Assembly (NCBI RefSeq): GCF_014898055.3 | Contig: NW_023602073.1 | Coordinates: forward strand, 24,971,784-25,035,783 | DNA: 64,000 nt | Reading direction: 5' to 3' | From: Talpa occidentalis | Lineage: Eukaryota > Chordata > Mammalia > Eulipotyphla > Talpidae | In this document: positions 1-12,589 of the stretch, piece by piece | Layout: each line of letters starts with the position of its first letter | Position numbering within the stretch: position 1 is the first letter of the stretch | Program-made: the position numbers and the translations under genes | Notes under the pieces: generated by a model | Told to the model about the DNA's origin: nothing | The model's database searches: none | The model's input: the letters and a program-made list of their open reading frames with translations, nothing else

Positions 1-329
1 GAGTGTACAACTAGCATAATATAATCAAAGGGACACTGCTCAGTCCTTCCCTTATTTGACACTTTTTGGACCATTCCCCATGCCCTCTCCCTACACACAC
101 AGGGAAACACTGTCTCTAGTCTCATCTCAGCTTTCATTTCTGGTTTACATCTATTTTCTGGCCACTTCTCAGTCTTGGAGGGTTCTTCTTATTCCCAGAC
201 CTTTTTTTTTTTTTTTTTCCTTTAACTCTCAGATCATTAAAAGCTGGCGTTCTCTGGGGTTTTTTATTCGGGTCATTTATTTCTCATTTTACACCTTCCC
301 TGAGAAATAGCATCCATTTATATGATTTC

Positions 330-1180
330 ATGACCATTTATATACTAACATTTCTAACTCCAACCCAGATCTTCCTCTTGAATTTCAAATCTGCATATTT
401 AGAGATTAGCTTAGACACTGGATATCGCAAATGATGTGGCCAAACTTTTACAATATTTTATGCCAAGACTCCCTTCTTTTCTGTTTCAGCTCAGTGAATG
501 TCCCTGTATCTGTTCACCCAGTTGCCCAAGTCAGAACTCTGCATGTCAGTCATGACTACACCCTCCCTTTCACCCCCAAATCTAAGCAGTCCCAGGTCCT
601 CTTGACTCCATCTCCTGTAATTCTCCAAGCTGTCCTCTGCTCCACCAATTCTGATTCCTACTGTCCTCATTCTTGCCACCCACATCACATCATCTGATCC
701 CCTCAACTGTTGCTACCTGGTCTCCCTGACTCACATCTTGGTCTCTCTCCAAGTCCTTCTCCCTGCAGACAGAGTGATGAGGCTGCAAATCTGACTATGT
801 CAGAAAAAACAAACAAACAAAAATGCTTCTAAAGTTCTCATCGCTTTCAGGATAAAGAGTAAATACAGTTTCCCTGCATAATCTGCTCCAACTCCCTCCC
901 ATCTTATAGATACCCTAGAGACTCTCATTTTCTCTTTCACTAATTCCCAACATGGTGCCTCTACCTGTGCTAGTCCTTCCAACTTACATCAGTTCCCCCT
1001 GCCACCCATCTTCTACAGGATAACGCTTACTCATTCTTCAGGTCTTCTCTCAGTCTCCATCCCTCAGGCATGCCTTTCCTAGGTCTTCAGGTCTGGGTGG
1101 GGATGCCCCCACATGCCCCTGAACATTTTGTACTTTTGCTAACATAACAGCTGAGTGCAGGAGTCCATCCCAGGATTATA
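330..1180 (+). mobile_element. Ancient L2-type LINE fragment
   Basis: The stretch follows the order of the mammalian L2-type consensus as I remember it: a C/T-rich run with a segment like CACCCAGTTGCCCAAG, then a part resembling GTGATGAGGCTGCAAATCTGA, then a segment calling for trimmed 'CAGGATAAAGAG' and 'TTCAGGTCTTCTCTCA'. No open reading frame survives, which fits an element inactive since before the placental radiation. A related segment lies in reverse orientation at about 19.85-20.76 kb. The family name is from memory and the borders are soft; sequence from 1 to 330 may be a more decayed part of the same element. Confidence 0.6.
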
Positions 1181-2472
1181 AATTCTATGGGCCAGAGGAA
1201 GACTGGCTTGTCCCTCTTAGTATTCCTGGTGCCTCAGTATTCCTGGCGCCTTAGTATAATGGTGCTATCACGTAACAGGAAGTCAGCAGATACACAGAAG
1301 ATGAAAAAAACGACCAGCGAATACTTGCTCATTGCTATAATAACAATTTCATTAATTTTCTGGCTTGGGAGAATGATTTTCTGAGACAATGGTGTTGCTT
1401 AAGAGAAGTGTGATCACATTTTTCCTTTGTTTTCTTTATTGTTTAAGCCATTTTCCAGCCATCCTGCCAGGCTGATCCATTGTATTAGGTGCTGAGGTGC
1501 AATGCAAATGATTGCATGTCGCTGATGCTGGAAGTAAACACTCTGTTCATTTTCACACCATTACTTCAAATCACAGTTTTCAGAGATGCCATTTCTAGTG
1601 AGACATCAGAAAGCTAAAAATGTGACAAAATAACAGCTCCTGGTAAAGGTTGTGAAAAGCATTTCCCATAAACTTCAAGACTTCAAAAGTCCATACACTT
1701 GGGATAGCAGATAAACAATGAGATTTGAGAAGGCTCAAGCTTACTACATTTGTCTCTCTTGATACACAGGAGAATTTTTATTTTTAAAAGCTGATGACCT
1801 TTTAATTTAAATACCAGTCTTTTTTCTCTTGAATGTCAGACAGGGGAAAATGCAGCCTCTGCATAAAAGAGTTGTCCACTTCAGGGAGCTTCTGTTTGTG
1901 TTTATAATTTAAAACAACACCTTCCAAAATGTTGCACTAATACGATTAAGGAAAAAAGCACACCTCAATGCACTTGATTATTTGCTGAGAAATGTTATCT
2001 GTCATTACCAGCACACAGAAAACAGTGGAGCTGCTTATTGGCACATAAGCAGTTCTATTCTTGTGTGTCTCCTGCCCCCTCGCCCCTCCTATGGGATTCT
2101 CTCTCCCCCCAGGCCTTGGTGTGATGCATTGGAAACTACCCAGTGAACTGCAGTGGGTCAGCCACATCAGCCATGTACTCCCAATGTGGATGTGGAAATG
2201 TGCTTGACCACGTTATCCTGTGGTAGCGAGATGGTTTCCTTTCCCCACCCCCTTTCTGATAGGTAATAAATTCATATGTCCCAAACCATACCATTTGTGG
2301 CAAGGGACACACTGGAAACGCGACAGAAGCCAGACCAGGTGACCTCCTCAGAGCCTTGCTAAATCTGAAAAATATCATCACTATTTCACTAATGGTCAAA
2401 CAACTCACTGGGGGATATTTTTCCCCATAGCACTTAAGACCCTATTTGAATTACAGTACTTGGCATCCATTC

Positions 2473-2473
<1 letters not shown>
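1181..2473. other. Unassigned intergenic sequence
   Basis: I see no gene and no repeat I can name. Open frames here are short (65-90 codons), lack recognisable motifs and look like chance. The composition is ordinary AT-rich mammalian intergenic DNA. Confidence 0.6.
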
Positions 2474-2513
<40 letters not shown>

Positions 2514-2543
2514 TATATATATATATACATATATACACACATA
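2474..2543. repeat. AT/AC compound microsatellite
   Basis: An (AT)n run passes into (AC)n, back to (AT)n and then into ATAC/ACAC units over about 70 bp. It is a simple dinucleotide repeat, likely to be length-polymorphic and prone to sequencing slippage. Confidence 0.95.
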
Positions 2544-2699
2544 AGGTAATATTGCCTATTTTAAAAGTGGCCATAAAGTTTCATAACCCTAAATAAACAA
2601 GGGGGACCAGAACTCCTAGTGTTCTGGGTATTGCCAACATAGGCAAATACGCAGAGTCACATGAACACCAGAGGTAGCCTCAGGATTGCATTTGTTTTC

Positions 2700-3010
2700 T
2701 TTCAGTAAAGATTACTGAGTATCAACTATGTCCCAGGCACTGTTGTAGGGCTTGCGCTACCCCAGTGAACAAACCAGAAGAAGATCCAGCCCCACTTGGT
2801 GGAGCTTACATTTCAGTGAGGAGAGACAGGAGGGAGAAAAGTTAAGATAATAAATACATAATTTATAAAGTCTGTTTTCAGGTGAGAAGAGATAGAGGTT
2901 GGGGAGGCATAGCAGGGTCAGGAGACTAAGGGATGGAGCAGTGATTTGAAATCTGGTAGTTGCAGGGGGAGCTTCATCGAGACATTGGAGCAAAGATTTG
3001 AAAAAGGAGT
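2700..3010 (-). mobile_element. L2 3' region, reverse orientation
   Basis: The segment contains the reverse complement of the L2 tail motif ('actgagtatcaactatgtc' followed by 'ccaggcactgttgtaggg'), then 'ggagcttacatttcagtgag' as in the reversed consensus. It is decayed and non-coding. MIR shares part of this tail, so a MIR or L2 call for the first 60 bp is ambiguous. Confidence 0.55.
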
Positions 3011-3239
3011 GAACCCTTGTGGGTTTACATCATTGCTTGTATTTTAAAATACAGGACTCCCCCAGCCCCGCAGGTGTTGTTACCACAGTAGATCCATCAC
3101 CAAAGCACCCATGAGCCACCACATTGTACTCTCTCCCCATTTTATACTGATTCAAGTTAAAGACCTATAGTACTCATAAATTAGATTACAAGTTGTTTTG
3201 AAGTAGTAGTAGGACCACTGCCCCATTACAGCCACTAGA

Positions 3240-3545
3240 CCACTTAATTTTGGTCTCTGCAAATATCACCTCCTCCAGAGGTCCTCTGTGATTGCACTTC
3301 AAATTATAACTATTCCTCTGAATTTATCTCCTTAACCAGCTGCTTTGCTTTTTAGCATAGTGCTTAATACTTAATAACTATTAATATTTCTTGGCTAATA
3401 TAGTTATTACTTATCTCCTTTAGTGGAATATAAATGTCAAGGTTAGGATTTTGCTGTCTTGGTTATCACAGTAGCTCAACCTAGAAGACCACCTGGCACA
3501 GAATGGGGCTCTTGGTGCCAATTTGTTGAATGAACAAATAAATGC
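3240..3545 (+). mobile_element. L2 3' end, sense orientation
   Basis: The segment ends with 'acctggcacagaatggggct' followed by a 'TTGTTGAATGAACAAATAAATG' type tail split by small changes. That is the usual L2 3' terminus (CTGGCACA...TTGAATGAATGAA). Upstream text such as 'cacctcctccagaggtcctc' fits the same family. It is old, non-coding and lacks target-site duplications. Confidence 0.6.
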
Positions 3546-3784
3546 ACAAAGAGTCTAAAAGAAGCCCTTAGTTCTAATTTAAACAAATAGGCCATGAGAT
3601 TGGGGACTAAATAGCAAAGGCAGACTATCAAATTATAGTTTACAGCTTAATGTTTACAATGTGGAATTAGTAAAGTTATTATAACCATATTTTATAAACT
3701 TTGGTAACCATATTTTATAAACTTTGAAGAACACTAATTTGAAGAGCTCTACGAACTTCTATTTTCCCTGCAGCATTATAGGAA

Positions 3785-4250
3785 AACAAACTAAATGCCC
3801 ATTGATGATTGAATAAAGAAGATATGATAAGAACAATGGAATACTACTTAGCTATAAAAAGATGACATCTTGCCCCTTGCAACAACATAGATAGACCTTT
3901 AGGGTATTATGCTAAATGAAGCATGCCAGATGGAAAAAAGACAAACTTCATATGGTTTCACTCATATGCAGAAGATAAACAAAGCCCATGAAAAAACAAA
4001 ACAAATACAAATTTTTAAGTTTTGATACCAGAATGGCTGAGAGGGGAAGTGGTGAGAGGGGTGGGTAAAGGGGGGTCAATTGTATGGTGGATGGAAACCC
4101 GGCTTTTGGCGGGACTCATGATGTAGTATATACAGATGTATATATAGATGTAGTATATACAGATGTCAAAGTATAACCTGTACACATGAAACTTGAACAC
4201 TGTTATAAAGCAATGTTACTTCTATAAAAGGTAATAAAGTTTCTCTGGAT
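3785..4250 (+). mobile_element. Old L1 3' end (5'-truncated)
   Basis: The text matches the end of L1 ORF2 and the 3' UTR: 'aaatgcccattgatgattga', 'aatggaatactacttagct', 'tatgctaaatgaagc', then the 3' UTR with 'gttataaagcaatgttact'. The reading frame is destroyed. It belongs to an older subfamily than the full-length L1 at 48.9-55.2 kb because the 3' UTRs differ. Confidence 0.8.
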
Positions 4251-5320
4251 TCTAAACTTAGGTGATTGTATATTTCCATATAGAATAAAAAATACAATAA
4301 AAAATATAAGTTGCTACGTCTTTATTTCCAACACCTTCCATTAAATGAGGGATTACTGAATTGGTTCCTATTGACATTTGAGATAATTTTCCCTTGTCAA
4401 CCTAAGCTCTAATTTTGTCAGAGTTGAATTTATTGATCAGCTTAGGATTTTAACCCACTATAAAAAATAGAAAGAATATTGTGGCGATTTATCAGAGTAA
4501 TATGAACTCATTAATTCTGAGTTTATCCTTCTCAAATACTCAGATTACTACAGTTTTTATACTTTCTATGAAAAGGCTTTTTTTTTATAAGCAAAATCAA
4601 TAACATAAAGAAGCTAGAAAAGAATACCTTATCTATAAAGATAAACTGTTTTCCACCACATTACAGTATGATAGATAAGACAGAGTAACTGCAGTGTAAA
4701 CAGAAGCAAGCCTGCAGCAGGCCCTTATAGGCTGCAGGCTGGTGGAGAGCTGATGGTAATTACAATTCTCGGTTGCTGTCAGACACCAAACACCCCTGGT
4801 GGAAACTCTTTGAATATCAGGTGACTAGAGTCACATGTGGTAACATAGGAGATAGCGCAAGATGAGCAATCAACAGACAGGTAATATAGAATGCTCCAAA
4901 TCTACGAAATTTATCTCTGCAGCAAGTAACTTGAAAAATGACTAAAGTATTGTTGCCACTTGGTGCTCATTCAGGCTGTACCAATAAAATTTGTTTTCTT
5001 AACAGAATCCCAGATACAGCAAAGTCATGGAAAGGGAAGAAGAATGACATGAAAATGACCCTTTAGAGGTTAAGCAGGGGCAGGATGGGGGTGTGAAAAG
5101 AGAACTGATCAAAGGTCAGGGCTCTCACTGTACGCAAGAGCCATTTGTGGGCAGTGCAGGTCCTTGTCACATGAAATGACATTATTTATATTAAAAAATA
5201 TATGAAGGATGATGATGATCATGATGAAGAAGACAATGATGAGACTACTGTTAATAATGGCAAGTAAACAATCTTTTGAGAATTAATGGGATGATAGTCA
5301 CTATTCTACTTTATAAGTTG
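4251..5320. other. Unassigned intergenic sequence with a GAT-rich patch
   Basis: No gene or named repeat is visible. A short GATGAT/GAAGAAGA simple-sequence patch lies at about 5,206-5,243. Confidence 0.55.
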
Positions 5321-5324
5321 CTAT

Positions 5325-5715
5325 CAACAAAAGTGTGCACCCTCCCCCCTGCCAAAAAAAAATTTCCTATGTTGAAGTGCAAACTCCCAGTGTTACTGTA
5401 TTTGGACAAGGGCCCTTTAAGAAGGTAATTAAGGTCAAATAAAGCCATAAGGGTAGTTCCCAATCCAAAAGGACTGACATCCTTAGAAGAAGAGGAAGAG
5501 ATATGAGGGGGTTTTGTGCAAGGAAGCAAGGACATGTGGGAGCTTAGGAGAAGGTGGTCATCTGTAGGCCAAACAGAGCAGTGTCACCAGAAAGCAATCC
5601 TGCCGACACCTTGATCTTGACTTCTTGTCTCCAGAACCGTGAGGGAAAAAAAACCCTTTTTGTTGTTTAAATTGTGTAGTCTGTGTTATTTTGTTATAGA
5701 AGCCCTAGCAAAGTA
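5325..5715 (+). mobile_element. Ancient LTR relic of MaLR type
   Basis: The order of motifs follows MLT1/MST-like LTRs: 'cctatgttgaagtgcaaact', 'tactgtatttggacaaggg', 'aattaaggtcaaataaagcc', 'catccttagaagaagagg', 'ctgccgacaccttgatcttg', 'ctccagaaccgtgag', and a final 'tattttgttatagaagccct'. No internal retroviral region adjoins it, so it is a solo LTR. The subfamily cannot be fixed by eye. Confidence 0.65.
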
Positions 5716-6417
5716 AGGGGAAAGGATAATTTAACTGAAATGTAGCAGGCATTAGCTGCAATAATAATACTTATTTAAGCACTTGGGTGCCTGTTAAACA
5801 CTTTCCATCTCTACTAGGGAGTGAATATGAAGAAAAGAGTCTGCGGTGAAGCAGGGAGATTTAAGGTAGATATAAGGGAGGGCTTGGAGGAGTGTATAGA
5901 AAGTAACATATTGGAAAAAAGAGACAAAATTATGATTCCTTTTTCCCAGGAGAGTTTAGTCAACCAAGGAAGTGGTATTCTGGTGTGGCATTACTTAGAA
6001 GGAGAAGAAAAGTGGCTCATCATAGGGAATTCTTGGCCCTGGGAGACTTTGGTAATTATAGAAGGCAATTTGAAATGGTTCCATTTCACACTCCACCTCC
6101 AACCTCCTTGCTGCTACAGCAGGGTAAGAATGGCAATTCTTGTTACTTTTAGCATTGCAGGCTGCTGGTCTGTTCTAAGAGAAAATACTTGAAAAGGGCC
6201 ATTGGGAAGTCCCATGATAAGAATGGATGAAGTAAAATGTAGCAAAGGAATAAGAACCAAATCATTGAAAACAGTATCAGAGAGAAGCACTAAGGTTAGG
6301 CCATACTAACTTTAGGCCCATAGAAGGCCTGCAAAAACCATGGTAAACTGATAGTGTTGGCAGAATTACAGGATCATTTTGATTATAAATATGGGTCAAT
6401 AAAGTAAAATATATAGC
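5716..6417. other. Unassigned intergenic sequence with one 123-codon open frame
   Basis: A 123-codon open frame lies on the plus strand at 5,821-6,192. It shows no domain, signal peptide or homology I recognise, and no promoter-like context. I treat it as a chance frame. Confidence 0.5.
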
Positions 6418-6427
6418 AGGGGAGTGG

Positions 6428-6437
6428 CAAGATGGCA
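6428..6437 (+). promoter_or_regulatory. YY1-like site at the old L1 5' end
   Basis: CAAGATGGCA sits about 10 bases from the inferred 5' end. L1 promoters typically carry a sense YY1 motif there to position transcription start. Function in this dead copy is unlikely. Confidence 0.45.
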
Positions 6438-8639
6438 ACAGAATGAAAATGCTGGGCTCACTTTTTCCTATATATTCATAGTTTGCAGCAGAACCAAGCC
6501 AATAACTCCTGAAGGATAAAACAAATGATTGCAGCACTCAGTAGCAGCAACATCTGGAGCAGGGGGCCCAGTGAGTCGTAGACTGGACCAAGTGGGTAAA
6601 CCAGGTAGGCTGGGAAAGTCCTGGTAGCTTGGCAAGCCCCATAAGCAGCAGAGCAGAACTGGCAAGCAACTGTAACAGGGTAGGCCCAATCAGATTCCAG
6701 GGAGCTTTAGGATAGGACCTAGAAGTAGCCTCATTGTGTCTGCCTTCCTAGAGACACCAGCAAGCCCTGGGAGGGATCGGAAAAATAAAGGGGCAGGCCC
6801 TGCTAAGAGGCACAGGAATGATAGACCCCAGTAGAGGTACAGCAGAGTCTGGTCCCCATTGGCTGTGGCTCTTGAAGCAGCAAACCAGAGGATCACTCTT
6901 CAGAGAGGTAGGATTAACTATCTTAGCAGAGACCAGAGAAGACTTCAACAGGTTGACACTGAGGAGACTGACGCTACATCAAAAGGAGGTAGGTATAGAA
7001 GGATCATGTGGGTTAAGGTCTAGAGAAGGGGACACTGGTGACAGAATTGTCATTTCAGGTAGTGAACCAGAGAAGGGGAACAGTGGTTGTATAGAGGCAT
7101 ACAACACTTGAAAGAGGTGAAAAACTTGTGGAAATTTGGGTAACCCATAGAGCCTGGGTCCTTGGTAAAGATAATAGCAGACTAAACATTCTAATCTTCA
7201 CTCTCTTTCACACCCCTGGAACTGCTGGTACTTACTCTACGTGAAGCACTGAGGGATGGTTGAGTTTCTCATCCTAAAACCTAGAGGGAAAGATATTGGG
7301 GTTCCACCCACATGAACCAGCCCCCAAATTATCCACATCAACATCTTGATCCCATCAAGCCTCTCCCCTACCCTGCTGACTCAGCAACAATAAAAAAGGC
7401 AAGAAAAGGCCAAAACAAGTAACTAAATAAAATCAAACAAACCACTGTACCACAAGTGGGGAAAGTAAAATAGTTAATCTCCTAAGTTACTAATAAAGAT
7501 ATTAAAAACAATAATAAAATAATATTCAAATGCAGACCAAAAAAAAAAAAAAGGATACTAGATAGTATGAGATATCAAGAGAGTATGACATCACATGGTA
7601 ATAACAACTCTCCAAAACACAAACACAAAAAGATGGAAGATTATATCTGCCTATCAAGTAGCCAGTTCAGAACTGCTAAAGTAAAATAACTGAAAGAAAG
7701 ATAAAAAATTCAGGAAGGTAGATCAAAGAAATGCAAGATAACTCAAATACTCTAATCAGATACAAGAAAATTCAGAAAAACTAAGTAATAAGCTCCGAAA
7801 TAAAGTCAAGAACAGAAGACAGAAATGGAAACTTTACATAAGAAAATAAGAGAAATTCAGGAGGCAAAGGGCTTAACAAGTGATCTCAAGAACTCTAGTG
7901 AAGGTTAAAGAACAGATTAAATGTAGGCCCAAATCAGTGGCCTCAAAGATAGTAATGCACTAAAGGCCCAGGTGGAAGAAGAGAGAGAAACAGAGAAAAG
8001 AAGAGAGAGAATATGTGTAAAAAAAAAATAAAGAGGCAATTTGAAAACTATCTGACACCATCTAGAAAGCCAATCTATGAATAACGGGTAGAGAGGCAAA
8101 AGAAAACAGAGAACCTATTCAAGGAAATAATAAAGGAAAACTTCCCACACCTGGGGAAGGGAATAACTATATCAATCTATGAAGCTTAAAGTACACTGGA
8201 TTATCTAAATGCAAGGAGACCTACACCAAGATACACAGTTGTGAAAATAGCAAGAGCTCAAGATATAGAAAGTATATTGAAGGTAGCTAGGAAGAAACTT
8301 ATAAAGGTACTCCCATCAAACTTATATAATTTTCTTCAATAGACTTCTCAGCAGAAACTACACAGGCAAGGAGAGAAAGGCATAATGCATTTGAAGCACT
8401 CAAATATAAAATTGGCCAGCAAATAATTCTATATCCTGCAAGGTTCTTTTTCAGATATGAAGGGGAAATGAAGGCTCCCCCTAAACAAAATCTGAAGAAG
8501 TTTGCACACACTAGACCTCCTCTGTAAGAAATGTTGAAAGGAGCACTCCTAACTAAATCAAAGAAAATGCACTAAAAGAGTAAGCAGATAGATAGAACCC
8601 CCCCAAAAGACCTAAAAACAAATGGCACTAGCAAATCCC

Positions 8640-11480
8640 CACATATCAATAATCATTCTAAATCCAAATTGACTGAGCCTGCCAACCAAAAGGCATGGAG
8701 TGGCTGGATCAGAAAACAAAGCCCAACCTTCTTTTGGCTCCAGGAAAACCATCTGAGCTCCAAAGTTAAATACAGGCTCAAAGTAAATGTTGGAAAACAA
8801 ATTTTCAAGCAAATAAATAAAGGGCAGTGATAGTAATAGTTACATAAAATAAACATCCAGATAAAAAAGCATAAAAGAGATAGGGATGGACATTATATAA
8901 TAGTTAAGGAATCACTACTTCAGGAAAACATGACACTAATCAATATATATGCACCACATAAAGGAACACTAAAATACATAAAACTACTATTAACAAACTT
9001 AAAAACAGATATTGACTGTAACTCAACTGTGGTAGGGACTTCAAAAATACCACTTATACTAATATACAGACAATCCAGATGGAAAATCAACCAGGAAACA
9101 ATAACCTTAAGTGAGGAATTAGATCAGATGGGTCAACTAGACATTTAGAGGGTGCTATACTGCACCCCTCTCCTCCCCAACCCCCCAATAAAAATAACTG
9201 AGTACACATTCTTTATGTTCTTTGCACATGGATCAGTCTATAACACATTTGGGTCACAAAACAAATGTCATTAAATTCATGAAGATTGAAATCACATCAA
9301 TATAATCTCTGATTACAATGGTATCAAGTCAGATCAACTACAAAAACAAAGTTAGAAAAACATATAATATACGGAGAATGATTTCAATACACTATTAAAT
9401 GACTATTGGTTTAATGAGAAAATCAAAGAAGAAATTAAAAAATACCTGGAGAGAAACAAAAATGAAGACACAAGTTACCAGAACCTATGAGACACAGCAA
9501 AAGCCACATCAAGAGGGAAGTATATAGCAATATAAGTCTATATCAAGAAGTATGAAAGATCATGGATAAATAATGTAACATCTTAAAAAACTAGAATCTT
9601 GAAAAACAAAGACTGAATCAGAAAGAAACAGAAAACCTGAACAGGCAAAATACAAGCAAGAAAATTGAAACAGTAATGAAAAGTCTCCCAAAAAACAAAA
9701 CTCGGGGTCAGACTATTTTACTAGTGAGTTCTACCAAATTTTCAGAGGAACTAATACCCATCCTTCTCCAACTCTTCCAAAAAATTGAGGAAGAAGGAAT
9801 GCCCCCAAGCACATTTTATTAGGTCAACATTGCTCTGATGTCAAAATCAGATAGTATATTAAAAAAAGAAAACGATGGATCAATATTACTGATCCATCTA
9901 AGAGTATAGATACAAAAATCCTCAATAAAATCATAGCAAACTGATTTCAAGATACTTAACAGGATCATGCCAAAAAAAAAAAAAACAAAGGATCATACAT
10001 CTGGGCCTCCCTGGTGGCGCAGTGGTTGAGCGCTGGGTTGCGAAGCTGCCTGCAGCCTCTGCAGGGCCAGTTCGATCCCCGGCAGCCAGGCGAGGGTCCC
10101 ACATGGCGTGCAGACCTCTCTTGCCACCCACTTGGAAGGGATCATGCTCAGCGAAATAAGCCAGAAAGAAAAAGAAAAATACTGGATGGTCTCACTCACT
10201 CTATGGGGGGTGGGGGTGAGGAAAGGAGGGATTGGGGTCAAAATAAGGGGGTTGCAATTGTATGGGGAATATAAAAATAAAATTAAAATTAAAAAAATAT
10301 TAAATAACTAGGAATAAACCTAACAAAGGTAGTGAAAGACCTATCCAATGAAAATGATAAGATACTGCTAAAAGAAGTAGAAGAAACCACAGTGAAATAG
10401 AAAGATATTCCCTGCTCATGGATTGGAAGAATTAAGATTACAAGTAGCCATCTTACCCAAAGCAATCTATAGATTCATTGTAATCTCTATCAGTTTCAAT
10501 GGCATTCTTCAAAAAAAAAAAAAAAAAAGAGCAAGCAATACCGAATTTTATATGGACCACAAAAGACTTGCAATAGTCAAAGTCATCTTGAGGTGAAAAA
10601 AAAGAGGAATGGAAGCACCATATACCCAGACTTCAAACTATATTGCAAAGCCACAGTAATCAAAACAGTATAGTATTGGAATAAAAAAAAAGACACACAG
10701 ACAAATGGAATAGATTTGAGTCAGAAAAAAATTACACTCTTATAAGGACAGTAAATCTGTGACAAAAGAGTCAAGAATAAACAATGGAGAAAGGAAAGTA
10801 TCTTCAGCAAACGGTACTAGGAAAACTGGGAAGTCACATGCAGAAAAATGAAACTAGATTTCTCTCACAGACCATGCCAAAAACTTAACTCAAAATGGAC
10901 CACAGATTTAGCTGTAAGAGTGAAACAATAAAATACATAAAACAAATAGATGACACTCCATGACACTGGCTTCAGGGATGCCTTTGGGGACTCAACTCAA
11001 ATGGCAAAGAAAACAAAAGTAAAAATAACTACATCAAACTTAACAACTTCTATACAGTGAAAGAAACTATCATTAAAACAAAAAAGCACCCTACAGAATG
11101 GGAGAAAATATTTTCACATTATACATCAGACAAGGGTCTTATATTCAAGATCAACAAAGAACTCATAGAATTCAACAAAAAGAAAACAAGTAACCCAATC
11201 CAAAAATGGTCAAAAGAGCTCAATAGATACCTCTCAAAAGAATACATACAGATGGGCAATGGGTACATGAAAATTTGACCAATATCATTTATCATCAGGA
11301 AAATGTAAATATAAAACACGGTGAGAGACCACCTCATTCCTGTGACAATGGCTCATATCAAAAAAGCAGCAACAGCAAACATTGTTGAGGATATGGAGAA
11401 AAATACCCCAGTCACACTATTGGTATAAATACAGACTGATCCAGCCCCTATGGAAAACAGTATGGAAATTCCTCAAATAT
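8640..11480 (+). pseudogene. L1 ORF2 relic
   Basis: Conceptual reading in shifting frames recovers the ORF2 order seen in the intact copy at 51.2-55.0 kb. Near 8,645 there is the endonuclease start (cf. SILTLNVNGLN), at about 8,725 the 'caaccttcttttggctccag' block, at 8,930 the TLINIYAP segment, at 10,640 the PDFKLYCK-like block and at about 11,090 the WEKIFSHY block. Frames are broken many times. The region between about 9,990 and 10,298 is occupied by the SINE-L1 chimera, and the matching reverse-transcriptase core is missing. Confidence 0.8.
10003..10297 (+). mobile_element. Chimeric SINE head - young L1 tail insertion
   Basis: Bases 10,003-10,130 are the tRNA-derived SINE head, from GGGCCTCCCTGGTGGCGCAG through the B box (AGTTCGATCCC) to 'gcagacctctcttgccaccc'. 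At 10,129-10,132 the SINE changes into the last part of the young L1 family ('ggaagggatcatgctcagcg', matching 54,970 onward). It runs to the L1 3' UTR end ('caattgtatggggaatataa') with an A-rich tail. The L1 part lacks about 95 bp of the full-length 3' end. The join lies on CACT, present in both parents. The host L1 loses about 615 bp at the insertion and no target-site duplication is seen. The likely origin is template switching during L1-driven reverse transcription. Confidence 0.8.
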
Positions 11481-11865
11481 TAAAACAGATATGCCATAAG
11501 ACCCAGAAACTCCACTCTTAGGCATCTACAGACAACTATAAATCAGAGACATTCTGCAGGGTACGGGGAGGGAAAGAGATCAAAATGAGGGTGGGCAGAG
11601 CACAAGGGACTGTGGTGATGGTGCACGGGTGAATTGGTGGTAGGAATTCTACAGGGACTACACCTGAGAAAAGAAAGCAAACATTGTAAGAAAAAAAAAT
11701 AGATTAATAAAAAGGAGACTGCAGAATTGAGGGTACTATACGCGGAGAGAGGACAGGCATGGAAAAAAGGAGGGGGGACCAATAGGTGAACTTAATCCAC
11801 TAAATCATATACACTGTTGTAAACCAATGTTACCTCAGTAAAAAAGAGTTAAAGGTAAAGTACAT

Positions 11866-12580
11866 TATGTGGTTTAATTATCTGGCCCACCAAATAACAC
11901 CAACAAGAGACCCGAAGGAGACAATTACTATTGGTGACTGCCACAAAACTGGAAGTAAAAACCTGTCATTTCACTTAAAGAAGGTGACCTGGGAGAAGGT
12001 GACCTTGGGAGCACAAAGGCGAGGCGAGGGGAAAGCAGGAAAAAAGCAAGCACAACGTAAATTCGCAGCTCTCAGCAAAGAGGAGTGAACGATACTTAAC
12101 ATACTGTGTGAACTACCGGCGCATTAATTCTTAAATGTAATCCAATCAAAAAAAGACACGTGGCAGTCATTGGCAAACACTGATGCACACATTACAGAGC
12201 ATTTGAATCACTGTAAATATTATTTGAAATATTTTATGTCTAGTTTGATAATTTTCTCCATTTTACTTTATTCTGCTGTGGGGAGATAAACTGCAAAAAA
12301 AACAAACCTTTGTTAAGGTAATTTTAGATGTCTGTGGAGTTGTAACATTTGTCTTGGGAACCCCCAGAGCCTGAGAGATCCTAAGCAATTAAGTTCACCC
12401 CAGCTGTGTGTGCTGGAACACCGACAGGCTCACCACCTACAGTATTCCTGAGGCCACACTTTTTTGAAAAAGCATTTTAGTGGTTTGATTCCAATGTTGA
12501 GAAAAAAGGAGCATTAATTCCCTCTTCTAATACAAGATAAGTTTTAGCACTGTTTGCTACATTCTCTTTTCTCTCCAGAA
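11866..12580. other. Unassigned intergenic sequence
   Basis: No gene or named repeat is visible. A 73-codon frame at 11,867-12,088 has no recognisable motif and is probably chance. Confidence 0.5.
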
Positions 12581-12589
12581 TTCTTTGAG

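Larger units (their letters stand above)
6418..11865 (+). mobile_element. Old, nearly full-length decayed L1
   Basis: The element begins with an L1-type 5' UTR start (GGGGAGTGGCAAGATGGCAAC) carrying a YY1-like AAGATGGCA near its first bases. It continues through a 5' UTR (to about 7.5 kb), a ruined ORF1 region (about 7.6-8.55 kb, with 'cttcccacacctggggaag' and 'attctatatcctgcaaggtt'), an ORF2 relic (8.64-11.48 kb) and a 3' UTR ending near 'ctcagtaaaaaagagttaaa'. Stops and indels interrupt every frame. About 615 bp of ORF2 are replaced by the chimeric insertion at 10,003-10,297, and the end of ORF2 is also deleted at about 11,550. Flanks (AAAGTAAAATATAT on the left, AAGGTAAAGTACAT on the right) may be a decayed target-site duplication, but this is weak. 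Confidence 0.85.

Noticed and set aside
5821..6192. A 123-codon plus-strand open frame in otherwise unassigned sequence
   Set aside because: It has no recognisable domain, signal, splice context or conservation evidence, and a frame of this length is expected by chance somewhere in 64 kb.
10014..10311. Open frames of 67-86 codons across the SINE-L1 chimera
   Set aside because: They combine SINE sequence with a few out-of-context L1 codons and have no support as genes.
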